This document shows, one piece after another, positions 16,926 through 25,183 of a stretch of 53,304 bases of DNA. A model generated the notes under the pieces. The model did no database searches and was not told where the DNA came from. It saw only the letters and a program-made list of their open reading frames with translations. The position numbers and the translations under genes were made by a program. Position 1 is the first letter of the stretch, and each line of letters opens with the position of its first letter. Source of the DNA: Candidatus Saccharicenans sp. (GTDB taxonomy: Bacteria > Acidobacteriota > Aminicenantia > Aminicenantales > Saccharicenantaceae); NCBI GenBank assembly GCA_030018265.1, contig JASEFX010000001.1, forward strand, positions 228 to 53,531. Direction: 5' to 3'.

Positions 16926-18088
16926 TCTGTTTTCCTGCTCAAGATTACCGCCATCCTCGCTGCCTGCTCAAAGTCCGGGGCGAAGCTGAACGGCAATCCG
17001 GATTCTTCCAGAATTCTTCTGCCTTCAGCCACGTTCGTGCCTTCGAGCCTGACCACCACCGGCTTATTGAGCGAAAGGTTCTGAGCTGCCTTGACCACGC
17101 CTCTGGCCACCAGGTCGCAACGAACAATCCCGCCAAATATGTTGATGAGAGCCGATTTTACCTGCGAATCAGCCATGAGAATTTCAAAAGCCCGGCTGAC
17201 CGCTTCCTCGGTGACGCCTCCGCCGATATCGAGGAAGTTCGCCGGCTGTCCACCAAAATATTTAATTATATCCATCGTGGCCATAGCCAGACCCGCGCCG
17301 TTAACCAGGCAGCCTATCTCGCCGTCCATTTTTATGTAGTTTAATCCATGCTTACGGGCATCTCTTTCGAGCTCATTTTCCTGAGATTCGTCCCTGAGGG
17401 AAGCGATTTCCGGATGACGCGGCAGACTGCTGTCGTCAAATTCGAGTCTGGCGTCGAGAGCCACCAGTTTTCCTTCTTCATCGAGACTCAGGGGGTTGAT
17501 CTCTGCCAGTTTGAGATCGCGCTCGATAAAAAACCTTGATAGCTTTTTGATAAGGAAGACAAACTCTTTTATCTGAGCTTCTTCCAGCTCGAGAAAATAT
17601 GCCAGTTGTCTGGCCTGGAAAAGCTTTAATCCTTCATCAGGGTGGAAATGGATTTTTCTGATAGAGTCTGGTCGAGCGGCGGCCAGTCTTTCAATTTCCA
17701 TACCGCCCTGCCGGCCGACTATCGCCACAAGCGCTTCATTTTTCCGGTCGATTCCAATCCCGGCATAGATTTCTCTTCTCACTTTAACGAGTTTTTCCAC
17801 CAGAATTTTCTCGACCGGAAGTCCGGGAGGGCCGCTCTGGGAAGTGACCAGACGGGAGCCGAGCAATTTTGCTGCCAGTTTTTCGGCATCCTCTGGCGTC
17901 AGGGCTTCAAGCACGCCTCCAGCCCGGCCTCTACCTCCGGCCAGCACCTGGGCTTTAAGAACCACCGGACAGGAGAGTTCACTGGCCGCTTCTCTCGCTT
18001 CGGCTGGAGTTGAAACAATCCTGCCCTCAGGAAGGTTTATTCCGAGCTGTTTTAAAAATTCTTTTGCCTGATATTCATGAATGAGCAT
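16922..18088 (-). CDS. sucC: Succinyl-CoA ligase, beta subunit
   Basis: Nucleotide-binding subunit of succinyl-CoA synthetase. From the ATG at 18088 the protein is 388 residues and begins with the family-typical [17 protein letters not shown]. The frame stays open to 18256, but that would run back through the terminator and the mdh 3' end. The ATP-grasp domain is intact, and the C-terminal domain carries [15 protein letters not shown] and a [10 protein letters not shown] block. The start lacks a clear Shine-Dalgarno sequence (upstream is TCTAAAGCTAAG) and lies only 11 nt after the T-run of a strong terminator, suggesting regulated readthrough or a nearby unrecognised promoter. Confidence 0.96.
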   Translation of the reverse strand: MLIHEYQAKEFLKQLGINLPEGRIVSTPAEAREAASELSCPVVLKAQVLAGGRGRAGGVLEALTPEDAEKLAAKLLGSRLVTSQSGPPGLPVEKILVEKLVKVRREIYAGIGIDRKNEALVAIVGRQGGMEIERLAAARPDSIRKIHFHPDEGLKLFQARQLAYFLELEEAQIKEFVFLIKKLSRFFIERDLKLAEINPLSLDEEGKLVALDARLEFDDSSLPRHPEIASLRDESQENELERDARKHGLNYIKMDGEIGCLVNGAGLAMATMDIIKYFGGQPANFLDIGGGVTEEAVSRAFEILMADSQVKSALINIFGGIVRCDLVARGVVKAAQNLSLNKPVVVRLEGTNVAEGRRILEESGLPFSFAPDFEQAARMAVILSRKTE

Positions 18089-18099
18089 CTTAGCTTTAG

Positions 18100-18132
18100 A
18101 AAAAAAAGCGGGGCTCTTTCGAGCCCCGCTTT
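18100..18132 (-). terminator. Strong intrinsic terminator after mdh, immediately before sucC
   Basis: A perfect 12-bp stem (arms 18105-18116 and 18121-18132, GC-rich core GCGGGGCTC) closes a 4-nt loop. On the minus strand it is followed by eight T. It sits 35 nt after the mdh stop and its T-run ends 11 nt before the sucC ATG. On the plus strand the tail is only TTTCTCTTT, so the minus strand is the functional direction. Confidence 0.88.
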
Positions 18133-18167
18133 CTCTTTCACCTTCATCGGAATGATAAAATTTTCCT

Positions 18168-19100
18168 TCAGATCTTGCACTCAGCCACTGTTCGGGCAAC
18201 TGAAGCCACGGTTTTCTCAAACTGAGCTTTTTCTTCGGGGGTGAGTTTGATTTCAAAAATCTTTTCCATACCTTTAGCGCTGATCAGGCAGGGGACCCCG
18301 ATGAACAGACCGTTGACTCCGTATTCGCCCTCACACAGAGCAGCGCAGGGGAGAATGCGGCGTTTGTCTTTAAGGTAAGATTCGGCGATGACGATGGCGC
18401 TCCAGGCCGGGCTGAAGAAAGCGGAACCCTTGCCAAACAACTTGACGATCTCAGTGCCAGCTTCTCTTGTCCGGGTGACCAGTCGCTCAATCTGTTCCGG
18501 AGTGGCGATTTCCGTGAGAGGCACTCCGCCGACCGTGGTCAGCCGAGGCAGCGGCACCATGTCGGGTCCATGTCCTCCAAGCACTGTGCCGGCGACATCA
18601 GCCACTGAAACTCCGAGCTCCATGGCGATGAAAGCTCTCCAGCGGGCGGTGTCCAGCGTGCCGGCCATACCCACCACCTGATTTTTCGGGAAACCGGTTA
18701 CCTTGTGGAAAACATAGACCATCGCGTCGAGCGGATTGGTAACGATAATGCAGAAAGCCTTTGGAGCGTACTTTTTTACGCCGTTGGCCACTTCAGTGAT
18801 TATTTTGATGTTGACGTTGAGCAGGTCTTCTCTGGTCATTCCGGCTTCCCTGGGCTTTCCGGCAGTGACGATCACCACGTCAGCACCTTCGATGTCTTTG
18901 TAATCGGAAGTGGCGGTGATGCTGGCATCATAGTTGCCGTGGGGAGCCATTTCCATCAGGTCGAGAGCTTTTCCCTTGCAAACATTGACATAGTCTGGAA
19001 CATCAAGGATAACGATATCCCCGAGTTCTTTCTGAGCGGCTAACATGGCCAGTATCTGACCGATCTGTCCGCCCCCGATCAGAGCTATTTTTTTGCGCAT
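18168..19100 (-). CDS. mdh: Malate dehydrogenase (LDH-like type)
   Basis: Oxidises malate to oxaloacetate with NAD+ in the cytoplasm. 310 residues, with the Rossmann motif GGGQIG at residues 9-14 and Asp33 at the end of beta-2, which favours NAD+. Malate specificity is shown by Arg84 and Arg90 in GKPREAGMTREDLL, where lactate dehydrogenases have Gln at the first site. The catalytic His177 lies in GGHGPDMVPL. It belongs to the short LDH-like group found in many bacteria and some archaea. GGAG precedes the ATG. It lies 57 nt downstream of icd, followed by a strong terminator. Confidence 0.96.
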   Translation of the reverse strand: MRKKIALIGGGQIGQILAMLAAQKELGDIVILDVPDYVNVCKGKALDLMEMAPHGNYDASITATSDYKDIEGADVVIVTAGKPREAGMTREDLLNVNIKIITEVANGVKKYAPKAFCIIVTNPLDAMVYVFHKVTGFPKNQVVGMAGTLDTARWRAFIAMELGVSVADVAGTVLGGHGPDMVPLPRLTTVGGVPLTEIATPEQIERLVTRTREAGTEIVKLFGKGSAFFSPAWSAIVIAESYLKDKRRILPCAALCEGEYGVNGLFIGVPCLISAKGMEKIFEIKLTPEEKAQFEKTVASVARTVAECKI

Positions 19101-19157
19101 TTTTAACTCCTTTCTGGAGAAAATTTTTCAGTTTATTGATGTAAAAATAAAATCAGC

Positions 19158-20360
19158 TCAGCTTTTTGTGTAATTCTCCCAGGTCTCCTCGAGCTTCGGG
19201 TTGTTAATCCACTCGAGCAGATAATCGGTAAAAGCTTTCCCGGTGGCGCCGTTTGAACGCCCGGTGATTACCAGCTTCTTTTCATACTGGCCGCAGATGT
19301 CCAGAGCCAGGTCCACCTTGCGGGCTTTTTCTGGATAGCCAATGTGGTTCAGCAGCATGGCGGCTGCCCGGATCATGCTGGAAGGATCAGCATAAATAGC
19401 TCTGCCTTCCTGCACCATTCTCGGAGCCGAACCATGGATGGCTTCGAACATCGCATACTGCTTTCCGATGTTGGCTGCGCCAGCGGTTCCGACGCCACCC
19501 TGGAATTCAGCCGCTTCGTCAGTCAGGATATCTCCGTAAAGATTCGGCATAACCATTACCTGAAATTCACGGCGCCGCTTTTCATCGACCAGCTTGGCCG
19601 TCATGATGTCGATGTACCAGTCATCTACCTGAATTTCCGGGTACTCCTTGGCGATCTGATAGAAGACTTCCAGGAATTTGCCGTCGGTCGTCTTAACGAC
19701 GTTGGCTTTGGTCACGCAGGTAACTTTAGTTCTTTTATTTTTCCTGGCGTACTCAAAAGCCATCCGGCAGATTCTTTCTGATCCCGGCGTGGTGATCAAC
19801 TTGAAATCTATGGCAATGTCCTGGTCAACTTCAATGCCGTACGGGCCAAGCGCATAGAGGTCTTCCGTGTTTTCTCTGAAGAATATCCAGTCAATCCCCT
19901 GTTTGGGCACACGCACCGGCCTGACGTTGGCAAAAAGGTCGAGTTCCTTTCTCATTGCCACGTTGCAGCTTTCGATGTTCGGCCAGGGATCTCCTTTTCT
20001 GGGAGTGGTGGTGGGTCCCTTCAAAGTTACGTGGTATTTTTTGATTTCTTCCAGCACGTCATCAGGAATAGCTTTATTGTGGGCAGCCCTATTTTCGATG
20101 GTCAGTCCTTCGATGGTGTTGATGTAGATTTTGCCGTTTTTGATTTCCTCATCGAGCATATGTCTGAGAATTCTTTCCGCTTCAGCCGCGATGTAGGGTC
20201 CGATGCCGTCGCCCGGAAGAATTCCTATTTTTATGGGCGAAATTTTGCTGTAATCGACCCAGTCGGGCGCGGCTTTTATCCTGGCCACCCTTTCCATCTG
20301 GCCTTCAAGAAGCTTTCCAAAATGCTCTTTGGCTCTTTCGATAGCACTCCTGTCGATCAT
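19158..20360 (-). CDS. icd: Isocitrate dehydrogenase
   Basis: Oxidative decarboxylation of isocitrate to 2-oxoglutarate. 400 residues of the beta-decarboxylating dehydrogenase fold, with GILPGDGIGP near the N-terminus, the substrate loop SCNVAMRKELDLFANVRPV (with the Ser that is phosphorylated in the E. coli enzyme), FFRENTEDLYA, the metal ligands in NLYGDILTDEAAE and EAIHGSAPR. The residue after GSAP is Arg rather than the Lys or Asp that usually reports NADP or NAD use, so cofactor preference is unclear. A strong SD (AGGAGGT) precedes the ATG. First gene of the minus-strand TCA group and divergent from acnB, which makes its substrate. Confidence 0.94.
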   Translation of the reverse strand: MIDRSAIERAKEHFGKLLEGQMERVARIKAAPDWVDYSKISPIKIGILPGDGIGPYIAAEAERILRHMLDEEIKNGKIYINTIEGLTIENRAAHNKAIPDDVLEEIKKYHVTLKGPTTTPRKGDPWPNIESCNVAMRKELDLFANVRPVRVPKQGIDWIFFRENTEDLYALGPYGIEVDQDIAIDFKLITTPGSERICRMAFEYARKNKRTKVTCVTKANVVKTTDGKFLEVFYQIAKEYPEIQVDDWYIDIMTAKLVDEKRRREFQVMVMPNLYGDILTDEAAEFQGGVGTAGAANIGKQYAMFEAIHGSAPRMVQEGRAIYADPSSMIRAAAMLLNHIGYPEKARKVDLALDICGQYEKKLVITGRSNGATGKAFTDYLLEWINNPKLEETWENYTKS

Positions 20361-20400
20361 TTTACCTCCTGATTTTAATTTAATGAAATTATGAGATTAA

Positions 20401-20429
20401 ATTTTATATTTTCTTTAATTAGAAATCAA
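20401..20429 (-). promoter_or_regulatory. Candidate icd promoter
   Basis: On the minus strand TTGATT (20424-20429) and TAAAAT (20401-20406) are separated by 17 nt in a very AT-rich region, about 40 nt before the icd start. Confidence 0.5.
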
Positions 20430-20458
20430 CCAATTTTTTCAGCTGAGGAAGCAGGTTT

Positions 20459-20487
20459 TTGACAAAAACTCCGTTTATTCATAAGAT
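20459..20487 (+). promoter_or_regulatory. Candidate acnB promoter
   Basis: TTGACA (20459-20464) and TAAGAT (20482-20487) with a 17-nt spacer predict a transcript starting near 20494. This gives a leader of about 43 nt with AAAAGGAG before the acnB ATG. Confidence 0.7.
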
Positions 20488-20536
20488 AATATCCCTTGTT
20501 TTTTCATACAAAACATAAATAAAAGGAGAAAAAATC

Positions 20537-23080
20537 ATGCTGGAGAGCTATTATCAAAAAGCAAGAGAAAGAGAGAAACTCGGAATCCCGCCGCAGCCTT
20601 TAACCGCCGATGAAGCTGCGGAGCTGTGCCAGCTACTGGAAAATCCACCTGCCGGAAAGGAAAATGAGCTGATTTACCTGCTGGAGCAGAGGATTTCACC
20701 TGGAGTTGATCCGGCGGCTAAAGTCAAAGCCGGATGGTTAACAGATATTGCGCTGGGCAGACGGAAATCCCCGCTGGTCTCTCCTGAAAGAGCCGTGTTT
20801 CTGCTCGGGACAATGATCGGCGGATATAACGTGGATCCACTGGTCTCTTTCCTGGAGATGCCCGAGCTGGCTCCGGCGGCGGCCGGTGCTTTGAAAAACA
20901 TAATCCTGGTTTACGGCGCTTACGAGAGGGTGGCTTCTCTGGCAAAAACCAGCAAGTATGCGCTGGAGGTTCTGGAATCCTGGGCCAGGGGAGAATGGTT
21001 CCTGTCACGCCCGGAGTTGCCTGACGAGATTGTGCTGAAGGTTTTTAAGGTTGACGGAGAAATCAACACCGACGACCTTTCTCCGGCCAAACACGCCTGG
21101 AGCCGCCCGGATATCCCGCTTCATGCCCTCAGCATGGGAGAGACCAGGTTTCCGGGAGGGCTGGAAATCATCCGGAAGTTCCGGGAAGAAGGATATAAAG
21201 TAGCTTTCGTCGGGGATGTCGTCGGCACCGGGTCTTCCCGCAAATCTGCCTGTAATTCTCTTATGTGGCATATAGGAGAGGATATACCATACGTCCCGAA
21301 TAAGAGACGCGGCGGGGTGGTTATCGGTGGTTTGATCGCCCCGATATTCTTCAACACCACTGAAGATTCAGGAGGCCTGCCGATTCAGGCTGATGTCAGC
21401 CGCCTTAAAACCGGCGATGTGGTAAAAATTAAAACAAAAGAAGCAGTAATAACCAGCGAAAAGGGAGAAGTCCTGGCCAGATTCGAATGGAAACCGGTAA
21501 CCATCAAGGATGAATACCGGGCCGGCGGACGCCTGAACCTGATCATCGGAAGACAGCTTACGGCCAGAGCCAGAAAGGACCTCGGCTGGCCGGAAGCGGA
21601 CTTTTTTGCCAGGGTGGAAAATCCTGTTCCCGCAGAAGGTCAGGGCTTTACACTCGCCCAGAAAATTGTCGGACGGGCCTGCGGCCTGCCAGGAGTTCTT
21701 CCGGGCACATCCTGCGAGCCGAGAATGACCACCGTCGGTTCCCAGGATACCACCGGACCGATGACGGCTGATGAGCTGACCGAGCTGGCCTGTCTTGAAT
21801 TTCAGACGGAGCTTTTTATGCAGTCGTTCTGCCATACGGCTGCCTATCCAAAGCCGACCGATGTCAGGATGCACCGGAATTTAAGGAAATTCGTGATTGA
21901 AAGGAAAGGGGTCGCTCTTAAACCCGGGGATGGCGTGATTCATTCCTGGTTGAACCGGCTTCTTCTGCCGGACACTGTCGGAACCGGAGGCGATTCCCAT
22001 ACAAGATTTCCGATAGGCATCAGCTTCCCGGCAGGTTCGGGTCTGGTGGCTTTTGCCGGAGCTCTCGGGTTCATGCCGCTCGACATGCCCGAGTCGGTTC
22101 TGGTGAGGTTTTCCGGAAAGCTTAATCCAGGAATTACGCTGAGGGATGTGGTGAATGCCATACCTTATTTCGCCATCAAGCAGGGGTTGCTGACGGTGGC
22201 AAAAAAAGGCAAGAAAAACGTGTTTAACGGCCGGATTCTCGAGATCGAAGGCCTTGAGGACCTCACGGTTGACCAGGCTTACGAGCTGACGGATGCTTCG
22301 GCCGAAAGGTCGGCTGCTGCCGCCGTCATTTCCCTCAAAGAAGAAAAGGTAATCGAGTTTATAAAGAGCAATATCGCGCTTATGAAAAAGATGATCGAAG
22401 CAGGTTACCAGGATGCCGGGACGCTTGAGAGAAGGATAAGAGCCTGCGAGGAATGGCTGAAAAATCCGGTGCTTCTCAAGAGGGACGTAAACGCCCAATA
22501 TGCAGCATTGCTGGAAATCGACCTTTCTGAGATCAAGGAACCGATCCTGGCCTGTCCCAACGACCCGGATGACGTCAGGTTGCTGAGCGAGGTGGCCGGC
22601 GATCGCATCGATGAAGTGTTCATCGGGTCCTGTATGACTAACATCGGTCATTTCCGGGCAGCCGCTAAAATATTTGAAAACAGCTGCTATCCTCCCACAC
22701 GCATCTGGCTGGCTCCGCCCACAAGGATGGATTACGTGCAGTTGATGAAGGAAGGTCTGTTTGCTGCCTTTTCCCAGGTTGGTGCCCGGGTGGAGATACC
22801 GGGATGCTCGCTGTGCATGGGCAATCAGGCGAGGGTAAGACCTGGAGCGACAGTCATCTCCACTTCAACCAGGAATTTTGACAACCGCATGGGCGACAAC
22901 GCCAGGGTATATCTGGGTTCGGCAGAACTGGCGGCGGTGGCGGCAATCGAAGGGAAACTGCCTTCTGTAGATAAATACTTTGCGGTGATGGAAGAAAAAA
23001 TACTGCCTCAGGCGGATAAAATTTATCGTTACTTAGAATTTCACCGGATGCCAGATTTTTCGCTGGATTATCTGGAATAG
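20537..23080 (+). CDS. acnB: Aconitate hydratase B
   Basis: Isomerises citrate to isocitrate using a [4Fe-4S] cluster. The 847-residue protein has the AcnB domain order: N-terminal helical HEAT-like domain (about 1-160), swivel domain (about 170-370, DGEINTDDLSPAKHAW), then the cluster-bearing core. The cluster ligands are Cys699 (FIGSCMTNIGH), Cys757 and Cys760 (PGCSLCMGNQAR), matching the spacing of the E. coli enzyme. In E. coli apo-AcnB binds mRNA, a property not testable here. It has its own promoter and is divergent from icd; the SDR gene follows after 22 nt. Confidence 0.97.
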   Translation: MLESYYQKAREREKLGIPPQPLTADEAAELCQLLENPPAGKENELIYLLEQRISPGVDPAAKVKAGWLTDIALGRRKSPLVSPERAVFLLGTMIGGYNVDPLVSFLEMPELAPAAAGALKNIILVYGAYERVASLAKTSKYALEVLESWARGEWFLSRPELPDEIVLKVFKVDGEINTDDLSPAKHAWSRPDIPLHALSMGETRFPGGLEIIRKFREEGYKVAFVGDVVGTGSSRKSACNSLMWHIGEDIPYVPNKRRGGVVIGGLIAPIFFNTTEDSGGLPIQADVSRLKTGDVVKIKTKEAVITSEKGEVLARFEWKPVTIKDEYRAGGRLNLIIGRQLTARARKDLGWPEADFFARVENPVPAEGQGFTLAQKIVGRACGLPGVLPGTSCEPRMTTVGSQDTTGPMTADELTELACLEFQTELFMQSFCHTAAYPKPTDVRMHRNLRKFVIERKGVALKPGDGVIHSWLNRLLLPDTVGTGGDSHTRFPIGISFPAGSGLVAFAGALGFMPLDMPESVLVRFSGKLNPGITLRDVVNAIPYFAIKQGLLTVAKKGKKNVFNGRILEIEGLEDLTVDQAYELTDASAERSAAAAVISLKEEKVIEFIKSNIALMKKMIEAGYQDAGTLERRIRACEEWLKNPVLLKRDVNAQYAALLEIDLSEIKEPILACPNDPDDVRLLSEVAGDRIDEVFIGSCMTNIGHFRAAAKIFENSCYPPTRIWLAPPTRMDYVQLMKEGLFAAFSQVGARVEIPGCSLCMGNQARVRPGATVISTSTRNFDNRMGDNARVYLGSAELAAVAAIEGKLPSVDKYFAVMEEKILPQADKIYRYLEFHRMPDFSLDYLE

Positions 23081-23102
23081 GAATTGTTAGAGGAAGAAGA
23101 AG

Positions 23103-23864
23103 ATGATAAAACTAAACGGAAGGAAAGCTCTGATAACCGGAGCTTCGCGGGGTATAGGCAGGGCTGCTGCTATCATGCTGGCTCAGGCCGGGGCGGATGT
23201 GGCGGTTCACTATCAGAAGAATGAAGCTGCGGCCAGAGAGGTCAGGGAGAAAATAGAAGCAATCGGCCGGCAGTGTCTTCTCTGTCCCGCGGAGATTTCC
23301 ATCAGGGCGGAAGTAGAGCGCATGGTGGACTCTATAATCAAAGCCTGGGGAAGGATCGACATCCTGGTGAACAATGCCGGCATATGGACCTACGGGGAAA
23401 TGGGCGATATGCCTGAAGAGGTGTGGCGCGAGACGATGGCTGTTAACCTCGATGGGGTTTATTACGTGACCAATGCAGTGGTGCCCTGGATGAAGAAGCA
23501 GAACGCAGGCTGGATAGTCAACGTGGCTTCGACAGCGGCCGTCAGGGGAGAGGCCTTTCACTCTCACTATGCTGCCAGCAAAGGAGCCCTTCTGGCGCTG
23601 ACAAAATCCTTAGCAGTAGAACTGGCGCCTTATAACATAAGGGTAAATTGCGTTGCGCCGGGCTGGGTCGATACCGACATGTGCGCGGAAGTGTTCTCCG
23701 ACCCGGAGTTCAAGGAAAAGGTCAGACAGTCAATTCCGCTTAAAAGGATACCTCCTCCGGAAGATATAGCTGGACCTATTCTATTCCTTGTTTCGGATCT
23801 GGCCCTCCACGTTACAGGTGAAATACTCAACGTCAACGGCGGGTCCGTCCTCTGTGGCGGGTAA
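23103..23864 (+). CDS. SDR-family oxidoreductase (FabG-like)
   Basis: NAD(P)-dependent short-chain dehydrogenase of 253 residues. The cofactor motif TGASRGIGRAA, the NNAG motif and the catalytic Tyr156 / Lys160 (YAASK), with a Ser in VNVAST, are all intact, and the C-terminus GEILNVNGGSV is typical of 3-oxoacyl-ACP reductase-like or glucose dehydrogenase-like members. No fab genes surround it, so the substrate cannot be named. It starts 22 nt after acnB with GAGGAAGAAG upstream, so it is probably in the acnB transcript. Confidence 0.88.
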   Translation: MIKLNGRKALITGASRGIGRAAAIMLAQAGADVAVHYQKNEAAAREVREKIEAIGRQCLLCPAEISIRAEVERMVDSIIKAWGRIDILVNNAGIWTYGEMGDMPEEVWRETMAVNLDGVYYVTNAVVPWMKKQNAGWIVNVASTAAVRGEAFHSHYAASKGALLALTKSLAVELAPYNIRVNCVAPGWVDTDMCAEVFSDPEFKEKVRQSIPLKRIPPPEDIAGPILFLVSDLALHVTGEILNVNGGSVLCGG

Positions 23865-23913
23865 AAATTTGTTTGCCAGAATTCAATTTTTCTGTTATTT
23901 TTAAGACAAATTT
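23865..23913 (+). promoter_or_regulatory. Candidate promoter flanked by inverted repeats
   Basis: TTGCCA (23873-23878) and TATTTT (23896-23901) with a 17-nt spacer precede the small EF-Tu-like gene. AAATTTGT (23865-23872) abuts the -35, and its reverse complement ACAAATTT (23906-23913) covers the predicted start site. The flanking dyad could be an operator pair or a 3' structure of the SDR mRNA. Confidence 0.5.
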
Positions 23914-23929
23914 ATAAGGAGGGTAAAAA

Positions 23930-24190
23930 ATGGAGGAGGTGGAAGTAGGCCGGATTACCCATTATTTTCCCCGGATTCAGGTGGGGGTGGCCAGAATCAC
24001 CGGGCGGGGACTGAAGATCGGCGATGTTGTTCATATCAAAGGACACAGCACGGACTTTTTTCAGAAAATCGAATCGATGCAGATAGAGCACAAGCCGGTG
24101 GAAGAGGCCAGGGCTGGAGAGGAGGTGGCTTTCAAGGTTGACATGCCAGTTCGTGAAAAAGATGTGGTTTTCAAGGTGGTGGAAGGATAA
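23930..24190 (+). CDS. Small EF-Tu domain II-like protein
   Basis: An 86-residue protein resembling a stand-alone beta-barrel domain II of EF-Tu/SelB-type GTPases, usually annotated as translation elongation factor-like protein. The barrel pattern is visible: VGRITHYFPRIQVGVARI, then GLKIGDVVHIKG (as in EF-Tu L-x-x-G-D-x-V), then QIEHKPVEEARAGEEVAFKV. There is no GTPase domain. Members elsewhere often sit near U32 peptidase or tRNA hydroxylation genes; here the neighbours are an SDR and an M23 protein. AAGGAGGG lies 8 nt before the ATG. Molecular function is not established. Confidence 0.8.
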   Translation: MEEVEVGRITHYFPRIQVGVARITGRGLKIGDVVHIKGHSTDFFQKIESMQIEHKPVEEARAGEEVAFKVDMPVREKDVVFKVVEG

Positions 24191-24214
24191 TTGGTTGAAA
24201 AATTCTGGCCCGGG

Positions 24215-24243
24215 TTGACAGAAAAGTAAACAATATGTTAAAA
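24215..24243 (+). promoter_or_regulatory. Candidate promoter giving a very short leader for the M23 gene
   Basis: TTGACA (24215-24220) and TTAAAA (24238-24243) are 17 nt apart. The predicted start is near 24250, only about 5 nt before the ATG at 24255, which has no Shine-Dalgarno sequence. Confidence 0.55.
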
Positions 24244-24254
24244 AAGTTATAAAA

Positions 24255-25145
24255 ATGGCTAAAAAGTTTATTTCGATCATCATAGTTCCGAACTGGAAGA
24301 CGAGTTTCCGCACCATAAACATTCCTCAGAAGGCGGTGCGAGTCTTCCTGGCTTCAGGTGTGACCTTTCTGGTTCTGTTTGTCTTTTTCCTCCTGGACTA
24401 TTTTTCGATGACCGAGACAAAAGCCCGCTATCGGGAACTGTTAAAAGAAAACGCGGCTCAGAAAGAGACCATTGCCACCTACGAAAGCACCATTGCCCAG
24501 ATGAAGAAAACCATCAGCAATTTTGAAGAATACGCTCGCAAAATAAACATCCTGGCCGGAGTGCAATCTCCTGAAAATTTAAGAGGGGAACCCGGCCTGG
24601 GTGGCGGCGAAAAGGTTGACCTCAATTTTCAAATCCAGAAAAAAGGCATAGAGCCTGAAGCCCTCCAGGCAATCAAACAGAGAGCTGACGCAGTTGAGAA
24701 AAACCTGAATTATATGCTCCATTTTTTTGAGAATCAGGCCACCGTGCTGGCTACAACTCCGACTATCTGGCCAACGGTCGGCTGGGTGTCATCCACCTTT
24801 GGCCCGAGGATTGATCCGTTTACCGGAAGAAATGCTTTCCACAATGGGCTGGACATAGCGACCAACATCGATAATCCCGTGGTGGCCACCGCTGATGGGG
24901 TGGTGGTTCAGACCGGCTATGACAAATATAAGGGATATTTTGTCGTGATCAGCCACGGAAATGGTTTTTCCACCGAATACTGGCATCTCAATAAATACAC
25001 AGTTAAGCCCGGGCAGAAGGTTACGAGGGGCCAGAAAATTGGCCATGTTGGTAAAACAGGGAAAGCTCTCGGACCCCATCTCCATTATGAAGTTCATCTG
25101 AACGGAAAGCCGATAAATCCGATTAACTACATTATCGAAGAATAA
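24255..25145 (+). CDS. M23-family membrane-anchored peptidoglycan peptidase
   Basis: 296 residues. The N-terminus has a basic cytoplasmic stretch and one membrane segment (about 28-48). A coiled coil (about 52-100) and a second helical stretch (about 135-165) follow, then a C-terminal LytM/M23 domain from about 172. Zinc ligands are His196 and Asp200 (HNGLD) and His277 in GPHLHYE, with His275 also conserved, so the catalytic site looks intact. This layout, membrane anchor plus coiled coil plus LytM, resembles MepM- or EnvC/NlpD-like proteins that cut or regulate peptidoglycan cleavage. The mre operon lies 3.7 kb downstream. The start lacks an SD. Confidence 0.92.
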   Translation: MAKKFISIIIVPNWKTSFRTINIPQKAVRVFLASGVTFLVLFVFFLLDYFSMTETKARYRELLKENAAQKETIATYESTIAQMKKTISNFEEYARKINILAGVQSPENLRGEPGLGGGEKVDLNFQIQKKGIEPEALQAIKQRADAVEKNLNYMLHFFENQATVLATTPTIWPTVGWVSSTFGPRIDPFTGRNAFHNGLDIATNIDNPVVATADGVVVQTGYDKYKGYFVVISHGNGFSTEYWHLNKYTVKPGQKVTRGQKIGHVGKTGKALGPHLHYEVHLNGKPINPINYIIEE

Positions 25146-25183
25146 AGTTATTTTTCTCTTTTGATCGCCAGACGAAGAGGCTC

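Noticed and set aside
18089-18256. N-terminal extension of sucC
   Set aside because: It would pass through the terminator and mdh 3' end; SucC proteins begin at [10 protein letters not shown].
21881-22651. Minus-strand open frame of 256 codons within acnB
   Set aside because: Fully antisense to the conserved aconitase core that holds the cluster ligands; no recognisable motifs.
23903-23910. AAGACAAA as a second copy of the 46012-46039 operator
   Set aside because: Only one half-site is present; an octamer can recur by chance in AT-rich intergenic DNA. Noted but not claimed as a shared regulon.
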